Positions 12,095-24,549 of a stretch of 64,000 nt of DNA are shown here, piece after piece. The notes beneath the pieces were generated by a model. The model was given only the letters and a program-made list of their open reading frames with translations. It had not been told where the DNA came from and did not search any database. The position numbers and the translations under genes are program-made. This DNA comes from Parasponia andersonii. Taxonomy: Eukaryota > Streptophyta > Magnoliopsida > Rosales > Cannabaceae. How positions within the stretch are numbered: position 1 is the stretch's first letter; the number at the start of each line of letters is the position of its first letter. The stretch covers positions 229,086 through 293,085 of the forward strand of contig JXTB01000206.1 of assembly GCA_002914805.1 (NCBI GenBank), read 5' to 3'.

Positions 12095-15000
12095 CCTCGG
12101 TGAGGACGTGTAACTTTTTAGGAAAATTGTATGAAATACAAGATTCAGTTTGATTTCTTGAAACTCTATTATTTTGGTCATTACTATCGTTATTATTATT
12201 ATAATAAATTAATTATGACTTATTTTATTACGTTATTTGATTTATTTTTATGATAATTATTATAATCTTAATAATTAAATAATCATAATTTATTATATCA
12301 TATGTTATAATTATAATATTGTTTATTTCTAGATTTATTATCACTTATAATAATTTTTGTAACACAAATAAGGTGTGGAGTTTTGAGGTGTAGTAGTGAA
12401 AGAGGAAACTGAGCTTATCTTTCCCTTAATTAGTTCCATTGTTTAATCCCGATAATTCTAAATGATCGATGAAAGGGACTAGCCAAACGGTGCTTGTCTT
12501 TATTTCTTTTTTTCAATCCAGCAATTTTAAAAGTTTAATATTTGATATGATCCATTTATTGATGTAATTTAACTTTCAGGATTGCAATGTATATATTACC
12601 ATAAAAATTCCTACATTAAATAACTGCGAAATCTTGCCACAAACAGAAACTATAAAAGGATGTGGAAAAAAGGTTCCATAGATGGCTGAACACGTGGATT
12701 AGACCACCCAATCCTGCCACTGCCAGGCTGCCACACCAGCTTTGGCCACCTAAGGGAATAAATATTGTATAGTATCTTTTACCTTTTCCTATTTGAATAG
12801 TGACTAATTAATAGTGATACCATATGGTATAATGTACATTGTACTTTCTTTTATTATTATTATTTTCGCTAATATTGTGTTGTTCTATTTGCATGAACTC
12901 AGTTTGTTTACTTTGTTTTCAGGAGTCATTGATATATGTACTACTCCTCTATAATCCTCTAAAGTATTAGTACGTAAGCTACTTGCTACCCACTATTCTT
13001 AGTCCTTTTTATCCTTTTTTTTTTAATCATCTTTTTTAATTCCGGCTGAACTGTAAAAAAATATTCTGAGATTTGAGTGTTCTGTAATTTAAATTATGAA
13101 ATTTAGATTCTATAAAATAATATTCTGAAATTAAAAATTTCTGAAAATTAATTTTTGAATAACTTTAAGTGGTAAAAGACAATAATATCTTCAAAATTAA
13201 GAAGAATAATAAGGATTAATACAATTTTAATAGAAGATATTATTATTTTTTTGTTACTAAAATCGGTCAAAAAAATCAATACACGATTTTAATTTTTAGA
13301 AATATTTAATCTTAGGGTATTATTTTTGCAGAGTCTAAACTTTAAAATTGAAATTGCATGACATTCAAATCTCAATGTATTTTTTTGAAGTTCACCTTTC
13401 ACTTAACCACAAAAGTTATATGTTTGAATACAATTTTAAAAATATATCGTATACATTTTAATTTGTAAATTTTAAAATAGAGTATTTAGAGAACTATATA
13501 AGTTCATAAAACTCAATTTGCATTTTTATTTGTAAATATTACCTGGAGAACTATTGAAGTTGATAAAACTCAATAACGAGTAGATAAAATTAAAATAAAG
13601 ATAATGCTATATATATTAAAATTTTACTAAATTTTTAATACTAATTGATAATATTCAATTAATAAATATAATTAATTAATTTATAATAAATTTTAATATA
13701 TTAATTAAATAATATTAATTTAAATATTATATATATTAGGATTAAAAATTTAGTAAAAATTTTAGCCGATTTAACATTATCCGTTATCCGTCATCCATGG
13801 TGATAAATGTTGTGATTGCAGGTATAGTTGGTGTAACCAAATCTCTATTCTCGATGGATGTGCTACGTTCGATTACCTTACCCATGTTTTTGTCTCTCTT
13901 AATAAAAGAAAAAGAAAATTAATGATACATAGGATATGCAAATTTACACTCGAGAATAATCTTGAACGTAAGGAGAAGGGCAGTATTGTCCTATACCATT
14001 TTTGTTTTTTAATCCTGAAATGTTCTGTCACAATCAGATTCCACCATCATAGTTGCCCAATAGAAGTATTTTATTTTTTTAACTCTCGAATTAAAACTTA
14101 TATCGCGTATTTATATGATTTGTTTGAACATGAAGATGTTAAAGAAATAAATTATGTGCAGGAAAAACATATTATTTTTATGAAAGGCAATGCTGTGTCA
14201 AGAATCCAAAATGCGGATGATATTTAAGACTGTTTTCCTTCAATCACATTTTTCTTTTTCACAAAACTGTCACCATTCCCAAAATATATATCAGATTTGA
14301 GAATAAATATTGACCTCAGCACAGGACAATCCTTTTTTTCATATTTCCATATTAAATTCCCAACGCAGTTAATTAATTCTTGAAGAAAAAAAAAGTTTGG
14401 CGTTCAAATCAAATATGAATCAAAAAAAAATTTTTAGTCACAGTCCTTAATTTATAATGAATAAAAAGTAACTATAATAATTCTCACCATGCTAATACTT
14501 ATTTTTTAAAATTGAACAAAATAGACGTAAAACTAAATTATTTTGAAAATCAGTTGTTGCTTACCAAAGATAATCCATGATATTAAATCACACTAACAGA
14601 GTTTTTCCGAATAAATTTACAAAGTTAAGGGGGAAAAAAAACAGATCATAGTCCAGTACATATAGAATTGTTTTTTTTTTTTGGGTTAAAATACATATAG
14701 AATTGTTGGTAAGTTTATTTTATTGACAGAAAATTTTATGTAAGTTTTTGAACTTTCCATAGTTATTTATTGAGCTGGTCTTTGTCGAAACATGTATAAA
14801 CAAAGAAGAAAAATATATGGCATTGGGGGTATTTTTGGCATAAAAAAATTTGGAATAACATAAAGAAACAATATAGGAATACTGACTCTCTGCCCAAAGC
14901 ACATTGTCCCTGCAAACTTCTCAAACCTGTCCTTTGTTCCACCACTCCACCACATCCTAAACTCCCAACGAAGCAAAACAAAGAACCCCCAAAACGAAAC

Positions 15001-15498
15001 TACATCTTCAGCTTCAGATCAATATACCCAGATCTTCATTAAACCAGTATAACCATAAACATAACCAAGAAAGAAAAAGTAGAAGAAGAAGAGGAAGAAG
15101 AAGTCTGTAAGTTTTCTAGGACAATAATAAGCCTCGGTTTTTTTCATGGGTTTGTATAAACTTGGGTTAAGTCTTTAAGAGTTCACTCCAAACCCCAAAG
15201 GAGTGGTTTTTTTTTCTTTTTTTTTTTAATTGTTTTTTCAAATTTGTGTGTCAAAATGTGCACTAGTTGGAGAGTGACTTTAGACCCAGCTTTAACAGAA
15301 GCACAAAGGCCAACACGAAGAAAACCCTTCTTCTGCCATTGATGAAAGCTTCACCAGCTGGCTAAAGGAAAAGGAACCCTTCTTTTACCAAGAGAAAAAG
15401 AAAGAAAAAGTTTGCTTCTTGTGATTTTTCAAAGGGGTTTTCCTCTGTTTCTTCTTCTTCTTGACCCACCAAGCTTGATCAACTGGTGAGAGAGAGAG
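12095..15498. other. AT-rich spacer before the DUF630/DUF632 gene
   Basis: No supported gene. Contents: AT-rich low-complexity DNA from about 12180 to 12360, a MITE-like palindrome at 13600-13781, and from about 14870 onward the probable promoter and 5' UTR of the downstream gene, with AGAAGAAG-type purine runs. The open frame at 13922-14227 has no recognisable similarity. Confidence 0.6.
13600..13781. repeat. MITE-like palindromic element
   Basis: The left end (GATAATGCTATATATATTAA and on to ~13642) and the right end (~13740-13781, ending TTTAACATTATC) are imperfect inverted repeats of about 40 bp. They share AAATTTTTACTAAATTTTTA in inverted form. The centre is pure AT-rich DNA. I saw no clear target-site duplication, so the class is undecided. 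Confidence 0.5.
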
Positions 15499-18400
15499 AT
15501 GGGTTGCTGTTACTCGAGGGTAGAGAGAGAAGAGACCGTGTCGAGATGTAAATCTAGAAAGAGGTACATGAAACAGCTCGTGAAGGCTCGTCAAGCCATG
15601 TCCGCAGCTCACACCATGTACCTTCGCTCACTTCGAACTACAGGCTCAGCCCTGCTCCAGTTCGCCAATGCCGAAACCCATCTGCACCTCCACCAGCACC
15701 CACCTCCGCCGCCGCCTCCGCCGGTCCCAATGAGCCCAAGTTCAGACACGTGGACTTCAGTCACGGCCTCCCCTGCTCTTCCACCACCACCGCCACCGCC
15801 GCCTCCGCCCCCGCCGGCTCCGTCGTCCACGTGGGATTTCTGGGATCCTTTTGCGCCTTCTTCGTCGAGGTCGGTGACCGAGGAGGAATGGGAAGAGGCG
15901 ACCACCACTGCCTCTGAGGCTGTCGTTACCGTAACCGGAGCGGCTAGCACGGCGGCGCCACCCTCGGTGGTCAGCGGGTTTTACAAGGACAGTTCGAGTG
16001 AGCTGGCTATGGTGGTCTCGAGGAACACTAAAGATCTCGTTGGGATCATTAAAGAGCTTGATGAGTACTTGCTCAAGGCTGCTGATGCTGGTGCCCAGCT
16101 CTCCTCGCTCTTAGAAGTTCCAAGCTCTGGTTTTTCTAGTCAAAGTAGTCATGGGGGTATTTTATTTTATTTTATTTCATTTTTTTTATTTTTAATTTTT
16201 TCTTTGAGTTTTTTTTTTATAATTTAAATTTTGATTTTTTCCCCCCCGTTTTTAGGTAAGGTTTATAACTATGGTTGGAGCTTGAGTCCATCTTCATGGA
16301 CATGGGGTTCGAGTCCCAAGCTTAGTGGGTTTGGGAGGATGGGTTGTAATGAAGTGGTCAAAAGTAATTTAGTCACTATTGGTGGGAGTGTTAATGATGT
16401 TAGTATCAATGGTAGTCATTCTTCTACCGTGGAGAGGCTTTATGCTTGGGAAAAGAAACTATTTGAGGAGGTCAAGGTAATATGTGATGAGATAGAGACC
16501 TTTCTTTTGTGGACATTACTCTCTTAGTGGGGCTTTTGTTTTTGTTTTTGCTTCAACTTTTCTTTCGTTTTGCTTCCTTATGGGGCCCAAGAATAACATT
16601 TTAAGCCTTGAGTGACTAGAGTAAACTATTAGTACGCGACAATTGAGCGTTGTTGATTTGAAATCTTTTAGGGTGCGGAGACCATAAAAATGGAGCATGA
16701 AAAGAAGGTGGCAACACTGAAGAAGCTAGAGATGAAGAGAGCCGATTATATGAAGACTGAAAAGACCAAGAAAGAAGTGGAAAAGTTAGAGTCAGAAATG
16801 ATGGTTGCTTCCCAAGCCATTGAGTCAACATCTACTGAAATTATCAAATTGAGGGAGACAGAGCTACACCCACAACTTATTGACCTCGTCAAAGGGTTAG
16901 TCTTCTCTTTTTTAGTACTTCAATTCTCATTTGTACCATGAATATTTGACCGTACATACGTTTATCAGGCACTTCTCTTAATCCCTTGTCTCACTCCCAA
17001 ATCCATGGTCACCAAGAAGGCTTCTTGTATTGCAGCCTACAAATTTTTGTGCTGCTAATTTTCAAGCACCACTTAATGGTGTGAAGCTAGTGGGAAAATA
17101 GAGAAAATTGGGTTTTCATTAGTGGTCAGCTAGTTATGGAGGGTAAGCCATTTTAGTGGAGTTCTTAGAAAAGGAAGAATTTGGGTGGAAAACTTTGTCA
17201 CTATTAGGACCATTATTCGTAAGATCATAGCCCCTTTTGGTATTTTTCTTTATTTTTCTTGTTCTTTTTACGGGGAAATTGTGCGTGATATTCCCTTTGG
17301 AGTGTAGTTGACGAGGTACCTTTCAAGATGCCATAACGTCAGGGTTGCCTCCTCCTTGTTTTATTTTATTTTCATTTTTAGATAATGGTTTTGTGCATCA
17401 TTAATTTTTTTGGCCCAGAAACTAGATGGTATTTTTTTTTTTTTTTGAATAAAAGAAACTAGATAGTATTATGTCTAAGTTAATGGCCAATAGATATAAG
17501 TATCTGGCTTATCAGAGTAAAAGTCAACTTTTCTATTCTGAGTCCTGACTCAGAAGATGTCCCTGTATAGTACAGTGCAGAAATTTGCTTTTTGACTGCT
17601 TTTTTCTTTGTTGTTTAATGTCTCCTGTCTGTTTGCTTTATTTGCAAAGATATCTCACAATCACAGGAACCAGATCTCGGGCTGTTTTCTCTTGTACTCG
17701 AGTATCTTTTTAAGAGAGACCCATCTTCTGCCCATGTTGGTACTTTGATTCTAGGATGTAAAACGTTTAGACAATTATCCACGTTAGAATGAGATTTTCT
17801 ATATCCACCCAACATAAAGAGTAGGGCACTGTTATACAGCACAATTTAGATAAAAACACAATTCACATGTTAAATTCGCTGGTGCCACTAATTCAGACTA
17901 TTCCTAATTGAAGTTTTAGATTTACCATCATCTCACATTTTTCCCACCCAAGAGCCTTACCGACTGGATCATGAATTCATCAAACCCCAGTTACTAGGAT
18001 TTTTCCTAAAGAATAAGACTGTCAAACTTCGAGTGTATACGGCTAATAAAAACCTTAGGAAATGGAGGTTCGAGGAGTTATCCGAGGTCATATTGTAAGC
18101 TCAATCTACATAAAGAAACGAACTTTACATATATTTTGCTTGGCTTGCAGATTGATGTGTATGTGGAGAACCATGTACGAGTGCCACCAGGTCCAAAAGC
18201 ATATTGTCCAACAGCTCAAATACCTCAACGCCATTCCATCTGCTCAACCGACTTCTGAAATTCACAGGCAATCAACTCTTCAGCTAGAGCTTGAAGTCCA
18301 GCAATGGCATATGTCCTTTTGCAACATGGTTAAAGCCCAACAAGACTATATACAGTCTCTCACCGGCTGGCTCCGGCTTAGCCTCTTCCAGTTCAGCAAA

Positions 18401-18931
18401 AATCCACTGTCAAGAACTGTTCAAGAATCGAAAATCTACTCTCTCTGTGAAGAATGGCACCTTGCAGTTGATCGAATTCCTGACAAAGTGACATCGGAAG
18501 GAATCAAGAGTTTCTTGAAGGTAATCCATGCCATTGTTGTTCAACAAGCAGAGGAGCATAAACAGAAGAAGAAATCAGAATCTGTGTTTAAAGATCTTGA
18601 GAAGAAGGTGGGGGAGCTTAGATCACTGGAGTGCAAGTATGGCCCGTATTCCACGCCTGAATCCTCTGGCGTTGCTAGAAGGAACCCAGTTGCAGAGAAG
18701 GGAGTAAAGGTGGAGATGTTGCGAGCAAAGGCAGAGGAGGAGAAGACTAAGCATGAAAAGTCGGTCAGCGTGACAAGGGCCATGACACTAAATAACTTGC
18801 AGTTGGGATTGCCTCATGTCTTTGAGGGAATGGTGGGATTTTCGAGTGTTTGTATGCATGCATATGAGTCGGTATATAACCACACCAAGAGTGATAATCA
18901 GGAGGTTGATGTGAAAAGGTTACGGCCTTGA
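15499..18931 (+). CDS. DUF630/DUF632 protein, NRG2-like
   Basis: Four exons, 15499-16156, 16256-16476, 16672-16895 and 18151-18931, encode 627 aa. The start MGCCYSRVEREE carries Gly2 followed by Cys, an N-myristoylation/palmitoylation signal seen in this family, and residues ~1-60 are the DUF630 domain. A disordered part follows with two polyproline runs (around residues 67-75 and 94-106), then a Trp/Phe-rich WDFWDPF motif. DUF632 starts near LYAWEKKLFEEVK (end of exon 2), runs through a coiled-coil stretch (EHEKKVATLKKLE), then LMCMWRTMYECHQVQ and the C-terminal helical part. Known relatives include Arabidopsis NRG2 (nitrate signalling) and rice ROLLED AND ERECT LEAF 2; which branch this copy belongs to I cannot say. 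Intron 3 (16896-18150) is the long one. The gene looks intact. Confidence 0.93.
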
Positions 18932-19768
18932 GTTTTTTATTTAAGGAATGACAGTCGGTTTCTTGTACATAGATGGTAAATTGTTTTTAGTAGGTATAGT
19001 GAGCGCATGGAGATAATATCAACGCAGAGTTGCAAGGTTTATCTCCTCTAGCTGTGATCAGTTTGACACGATTCTGTCAAGACGCATAAACACGCATAAA
19101 CGACGATGAATTGGCCATTTTTGATGTTGTCTTGTTGATGCAAGTTTAACTTTGCAGCTTAGCACTGGTAGAGCCTGGGGTTAGTGCAGTTGGTTTGGTA
19201 CATAGCGGTTGTCTGTTGAGAATTTGGAGTGCACTAGAGCTACAAGTTTCGGATTACTTTATACTTAGTTTTATTTTGTCACAGAAGAATATTTAATATC
19301 CTGGTGTTTGGTTATCGCTTTTCTTCTTTCACTCTTTTGTTTCTTTTTGTGGGGGTAAAGTAAAACTTGGTTTAACTGGTAACAGATTTTTAAAAGCGTG
19401 CACTATGGTTATGAATCACCATTATGTGCATTATGATCTAATGTGCAAATTAAGAATTTGGTCTTAGTAAAGGGGTTGAATAAGCTACTGCTGCTGCATC
19501 GTTAATGGTACAAAATAGTCGAGGAAAAAACTGGAAACAATTGCCTTCTCATGAAAATGTGCAGTGTCAATCCTTACGTGCAACTTGCAAACATTCGTAC
19601 AGAAGTTTAACAATATCAAATGACCAATTTCGAAACTGATACTTTAACAAACCAGACCTTGAGGAGACAATAGTAAAACTATATACTATTTATTTACAAA
19701 GTCAATATCAAAAATCCAAACTGATCACAGAGGACTGAATAAACATGTATAGTTCCTTCTTTGTCAAC
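18932..19768. other. Spacer between two convergent genes
   Basis: Holds the 3' UTRs of the DUF630/DUF632 gene (+) and the Myb/SANT-like gene (-), which face each other. No further ORF or repeat was recognised. Confidence 0.6.
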
Positions 19769-20753
19769 CTAGGGTACATAAGATACGCCAGGCACCCTGC
19801 TACGCAACCAAGTCAAGCGCTTGTCACCTTTTAGCGACAAAAACGTCTCCCTAGCAATAGGCTTGTTGAACAGCTCGAGAGCGGCAAAGTAGAGTTTCTC
19901 ATCAACACCTACCATCTCATCCAATTCTTTGATACATTTAGTTATGTTAAATCTGGCATTACATCGCTGTATGGCACTTGTTCTCATCTTTGATGCGGCT
20001 GCCATCTCCAATATGGCATCAGCAATAGCATCATCAATTCCCTTTCGCCCTCTTTTGCGGACACCAGTCGTACTAGGCGCAGCAGGCTGACCTGTATCTT
20101 GATTATGTATAACATCATCAGCTTCTTCAGATTCAGATTCAGACTCTTCGTGCAGGGACAAGGGCTTTGTTTGACAGAAGTTCGACGGAGTTGTCCCTCC
20201 CCCTTGTTGAGCGGCCTGGTCATGCCTCCCATTAGTTTCTGATTCTGAGAATATAGTGCATAACTTTCTGTAAATTGGGCAGCCACTGGTTTTCAAAGGC
20301 TCAGCATCAGGATGTTCCTGCTTAGAGAAGATTTCTCCACATCAGGCAGGAGTAGAAATTTTGGTGTACAAGATAGCAGATATTGAAGGAACATACCCTG
20401 ATGTATTCAGTCCATGCTTTCTCACTCGCAACAATAGTCCCTGTGCTTTCATCCAAAGTAAAGCCACCTCGATCGAGAAGTGACTTTACAGTAGTGTACT
20501 GCTTCCTCAAGACAGCGTATCGGTTCTTCAGTTGCTCCTTGTCCCATTTGAGACCTGTTTTTCTATAAAAATCATCGCACATATACTTCCAAGCTTTCTT
20601 GCCAAACGAATTGTTTTGCCTATTCCCTTTGTAGACTTGTTCGACCATCAAGTCTGCAAGTATTTTAGTAAGGAATGTTGTCCATCTAGCTCTACTCTGT
20701 TGTTCCTGCTGCTGGGATGGTTCTCTCTTACACCTAGTAACTCGGCTTGCCAT
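19769..20753 (-). CDS. Myb/SANT-like DNA-binding protein (L10-interacting MYB-like)
   Basis: Two exons, 20397-20753 and 19769-20317, give 301 aa. Residues ~20-135 match the plant Myb/SANT-like domain (Myb_DNA-bind_3). RARWTTFLTKILADLM is followed by NNSFGKKAWKYMCDDFYRKT, LKNRYAVLRKQY, then AWTEYIREHPDAEPLKTSGC and PIYRKLCTIF across the splice junction. An acidic serine-rich linker (EESESESEEADD) and a basic RKRGRKG patch (possible nuclear signal) follow. The C-terminal part contains KCIKELDEMVGVDEKLYFAA and ETFLSLKGDKRLTWLR, also typical of these proteins. Relatives include LIMYB and many proteins resembling the Myb-like protein of PIF/Harbinger transposons. The target genes are unknown. No neighbouring transposase is visible, so I treat it as a host gene. 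Confidence 0.85.
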
Positions 20754-21214
20754 CTAAAACTAGACAATAACCGAGGTCAAAAATTTCGTGTAGGTTGATA
20801 ACTCCATAGAACATGACACTCAATGCCCATTTGAAGTTAAAGATACCCAAAGGTTCAAATCTATATAATATGATCTCCACTAACCTTTTATTAACTTACT
20901 CCAAGAAAATCAATCATGGGCAATTTATATAAAACGTGTGACCATGAAAGGTTAATCGGGCTCATATAGATTCACAATATTCCAAAAAAAAAAAAAAAAC
21001 AGTTGCTGCTATTTTATCAGAGGAATATAAAATGCATGTAAAACAAAGTAACCCACAAAACCATATCGAATAAAGAACCGAATTAAAATCTCGAGGGTAC
21101 AAAATTATGCTGATTTTAAACCATTGATGAAGAAATTCGAAAGAGAAATTGAAACTAATTTCTAAGCCCTTAAAAAAAGGGGGGAAAAAGCATAGAGAGG
21201 AAGATCAAATTTAC
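20754..21214 (-). other. Probable 5' UTR intron of the Myb/SANT-like gene
   Basis: On the minus strand a CTTCCAG/GTAAAT donor sits at 21215/21214. A pyrimidine-rich GTTTTAG acceptor directly abuts the start codon at 20753. If both are used, the intron is 461 bp and the ATG is the first triplet of the coding exon. This is inferred from splice consensus only. Confidence 0.5.
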
Positions 21215-21215
21215 C

Positions 21216-24200
21216 TGGAAGAAACACAGAACCTCTTCGTTGACGAGTGAACCGTTACAAAAACTACATTTTGCAGAAATGGCTTGATTCTGTGACTTTA
21301 AGCTTATGGAGATGCTTCAACCAAAAACTAAATTTAAAAAAAAAAAAAAAATAGAACACGAGTTAGGAATTAGTTGAAAATTTTTGAAAAATAAAATGAA
21401 GAAAAGAAAAGAAAAGAGGATCACTTGCCGTTCGTGGATCCAGGTCATTCTCTGGGAATGCTCCAACAACAATTCTTCGAATAATATTAGTAGACGGACT
21501 CTGAGCTTGTAAAAACGACATGTCGTTTTTGACAATACTTGAAAGTAGAAACGTCGTATGATTCACCTTAAAAAAATAATAATAAAATAAAATGAGAGCA
21601 CGACGTTTAGAGACATGTATGGAGTGTACGTATAGTGTGTATGCTAAGTCACCTGTATTGCATTTCCGTGTAAACGGCATGTCGTCTAGATACTATTAGA
21701 AGTATGTAAATAGAATGATATGCCCTTCTTTGTAGAAAAACTAGAAAAATTTACACTTAGGTAACCTTTTTGTTGCTTACATTTCACAAATACAGTTTTT
21801 TATATGTATATATTTTAAGTGTAAAATATGTATGGTATATATTTTTAGTATAAATTTTTATCTATCATTTAGCTTTAGAGTGTAAGTTTATACTCGTGAA
21901 ATATATTTGAAATTATACCAAAAAAAATGTATATACCGATTTTTAGATATAATTTTTACTAAAAATAGATTTGACATTTATTGGGGAATAGCATGGGATT
22001 TGAAGTATATATATTAAGTGTCCAAGAGGACAGATAATTCTTGACAAATTTATTTTTTGATAAAATTAAAAAGTGTGTATTATTTTTCTTTAAAATTTGT
22101 AGTAAATAGTGGTCATTAGTTAAATTTTATTTTATTAAAAAAAAAAGGCCAAATTATCAGAGTTCTTATTAGTAAAAAATTTATGGTTTGCAGGTGTGCA
22201 TGGAGATTGTTGCGGTGATTAGGTAGACTAAGTGAACGTGAATGCATTACAACGTGCCGATATTGTATTAGCTTGGCATTAGAAAAGAGATGGAAAAAAA
22301 CTGTTGGTTACAATTGCGAAAGAACATGGACGCAAACATCATAGTAGAGAATTATACCAACATTTGTTTCTTGTTATTTTTACTTGTGGTCAAGCACCAA
22401 CGTGACTACGAGAGACGACTTTTTTAATTTTCTATTTTTATTATTTACTCTACATCTCGTCATTTAGACTGAAATCCTAAATGCATTTATTGCAGTGGTC
22501 TTTTGCCTTCAAATCTCAAAAATAATAAAAACGACACGTTATCTATCGATAGTACAAGACGTTTCTCAAAACAAGAAAGAGATTCCGTGATTTTTTTTTC
22601 TTCTTATATTTTAAAGATGTTTCTCAAAGTATGAAAGATATCCCGTTTTCTCGTTGAAAATAAAAAGGTTAATCCTATTTCTGAAAGCAATAACCCAAAG
22701 TATATATTGGTCCATAACTTAATAAGGGTCATATCATGAGCCACACTAATAACAAAATGACAGTTCATAGTAGTACTATGTCCAATTACATTGTCTACAT
22801 TTCATTTTCTCTGACAATAATAAAGAAATTTGAATTTTTCGGTTAATTGGAAGGATGAATATATATTAGAGTATGAATAATAACCGTTAAATTATAATAA
22901 AAAAAAGGAATTTATCGATAGATAAAAAAAAAAAAAGCTATAAGATTAGGAATCTATATATCTACTAACATTATAGAAAAATGAATCTCCTCGGTTGAGA
23001 TGTCCTCCAGGTGCATGTTTGTTTCCTCCTTCTTCTTCTTCTTTTTTTTTTTTTTTTTCCTTTTTATCTAAAATTAAAGTTTTTAGCCGACTAAATAACC
23101 CGCTTGGTCTTTTTTCATTTTTATAAGGCTTAGTTTGAATATGGCAAATGTGTTATCTACAGTCAAGTCAAGTCAAGGATTATCAATGTCGAAATTTTAT
23201 TTTAAGGATATTATCAAAGAGATTGTCGATGTCGAATATACTTTAGAAAATACCAAAATTTGTCTTAAAACTCAATTTTCAAAGAAAATTCTAAAAAAAA
23301 TGTTAAAACAAATGATATTGCACAATTTATATAAATTTTTATTAAAAAATAATAACCTATTTATACTTTATAAGACAATAAAATACATGTTTGTAGTGGA
23401 AAAAAAATCAAATTTTATTTTGTAGAACAATTTTAAAATTAGAATATATATTACACTATTTTATTTAATACATCTCATATAAATATCTTACAAATTACAA
23501 TTAGTATTAAATTACATTGAAAATAAATAAAAATCATTAATAATATAAAACAGTTCAAATACATTTAATACCAAAACGAGTTTCAATGAGGTTGAAAGTT
23601 ATAAGAGAAATTTTCGTCTTGATCCAAAATATCTTTCAAAAATTATGAGTCTTTGGTAAAGATTACAAAATAATAAATATAAATAGTGCAAATATTTTCA
23701 TCGAATACAAATAATTCCAAAACAAATAATTCCAAAACTTTGTCGATAAATTATAGAAAGAACTATAATTTTTTTTTGTATTCTTTACGACCATTTAAAA
23801 AAAAAAAGATTTAAAAAAAACTTTGACGTTTCAAAATGTCGATGGAATTATTGTAACAATATCCATAAATATCTTAATATTAACTCATTTTTAACCGATA
23901 TTTTACTATAATCGACATATCCTCGATCTTGTCAACATCTTACAAATACACTGAAAAAAATATTTTCATATCAATATCGAGATTTCATATTACGGATACC
24001 ATCAAGATAATATTAACAAATATCGTGTCATTTTAATCCGCACCTATAGCTTGTATTTTACTTTTGAGCTATTCTACATGTGTTCCCTTTTTCATTTCTT
24101 TTCATGTTTTTAACATTTTAGTATTCGCTTGTACACAATTTTCTAATTCTTTTCTAATTTTCTTTTCTCACGTATGGTTAAAAGCCTAAAGTGATAATTG

Positions 24201-24549
24201 TGGGGCATTTTTTTTTTTTTTTTACCATAATTCAATTTATTCGTTCTGAATTTTTTAAAATTTTAATAAAATTACCTAAGAGGCACGTGTTCCAATACTA
24301 GTATTTATACAGTATAGAGAGAGGGTCTAAATGTAAACGCCAACATTTAATATGCCGGTAGCCGACAAGGAACCGGTGCGCCTACAATATATACATTTTA
24401 TACTGGAGTATGCAAATTGCAACATATACACATTACGCGATTTCCATGTTAAATTCTTCGAAAACAAAATTGAATGCTATAACAGACCGACCTTAATATA
24501 AAGTGCAGTGCAATCTACAGCAAAAGTACTTTCTAGGGACCCCCTTATT
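21216..24549. other. Long AT-rich spacer
   Basis: Contains the promoter side of the Myb/SANT-like gene (with a perfect 20-bp palindrome at 21511-21530) and then AT-rich DNA without credible genes. Two diverged similar blocks near 23180-23240 and 23960-24030 may be remains of a repeat. The open frames here show no known domain. Confidence 0.55.
21511..21530. promoter_or_regulatory. Perfect 20-bp palindrome AAAAACGACATGTCGTTTTT
   Basis: The sequence equals its own reverse complement. It lies about 300 bp upstream of the putative 5' UTR exon of the Myb/SANT-like gene. Related ACGTCGT and GGCATGTCGT words occur nearby (about 21552 and 21675). It could bind a dimeric regulator or be a remnant of a transposon end; neither is shown. 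Confidence 0.35.

Noticed and set aside
15609-15950. Glycine-rich 113-codon minus-strand frame
   Set aside because: It is the antisense of the polyproline-coding part of the DUF630/DUF632 exon 1; poly-Gly arises from the CCG/CCT runs.
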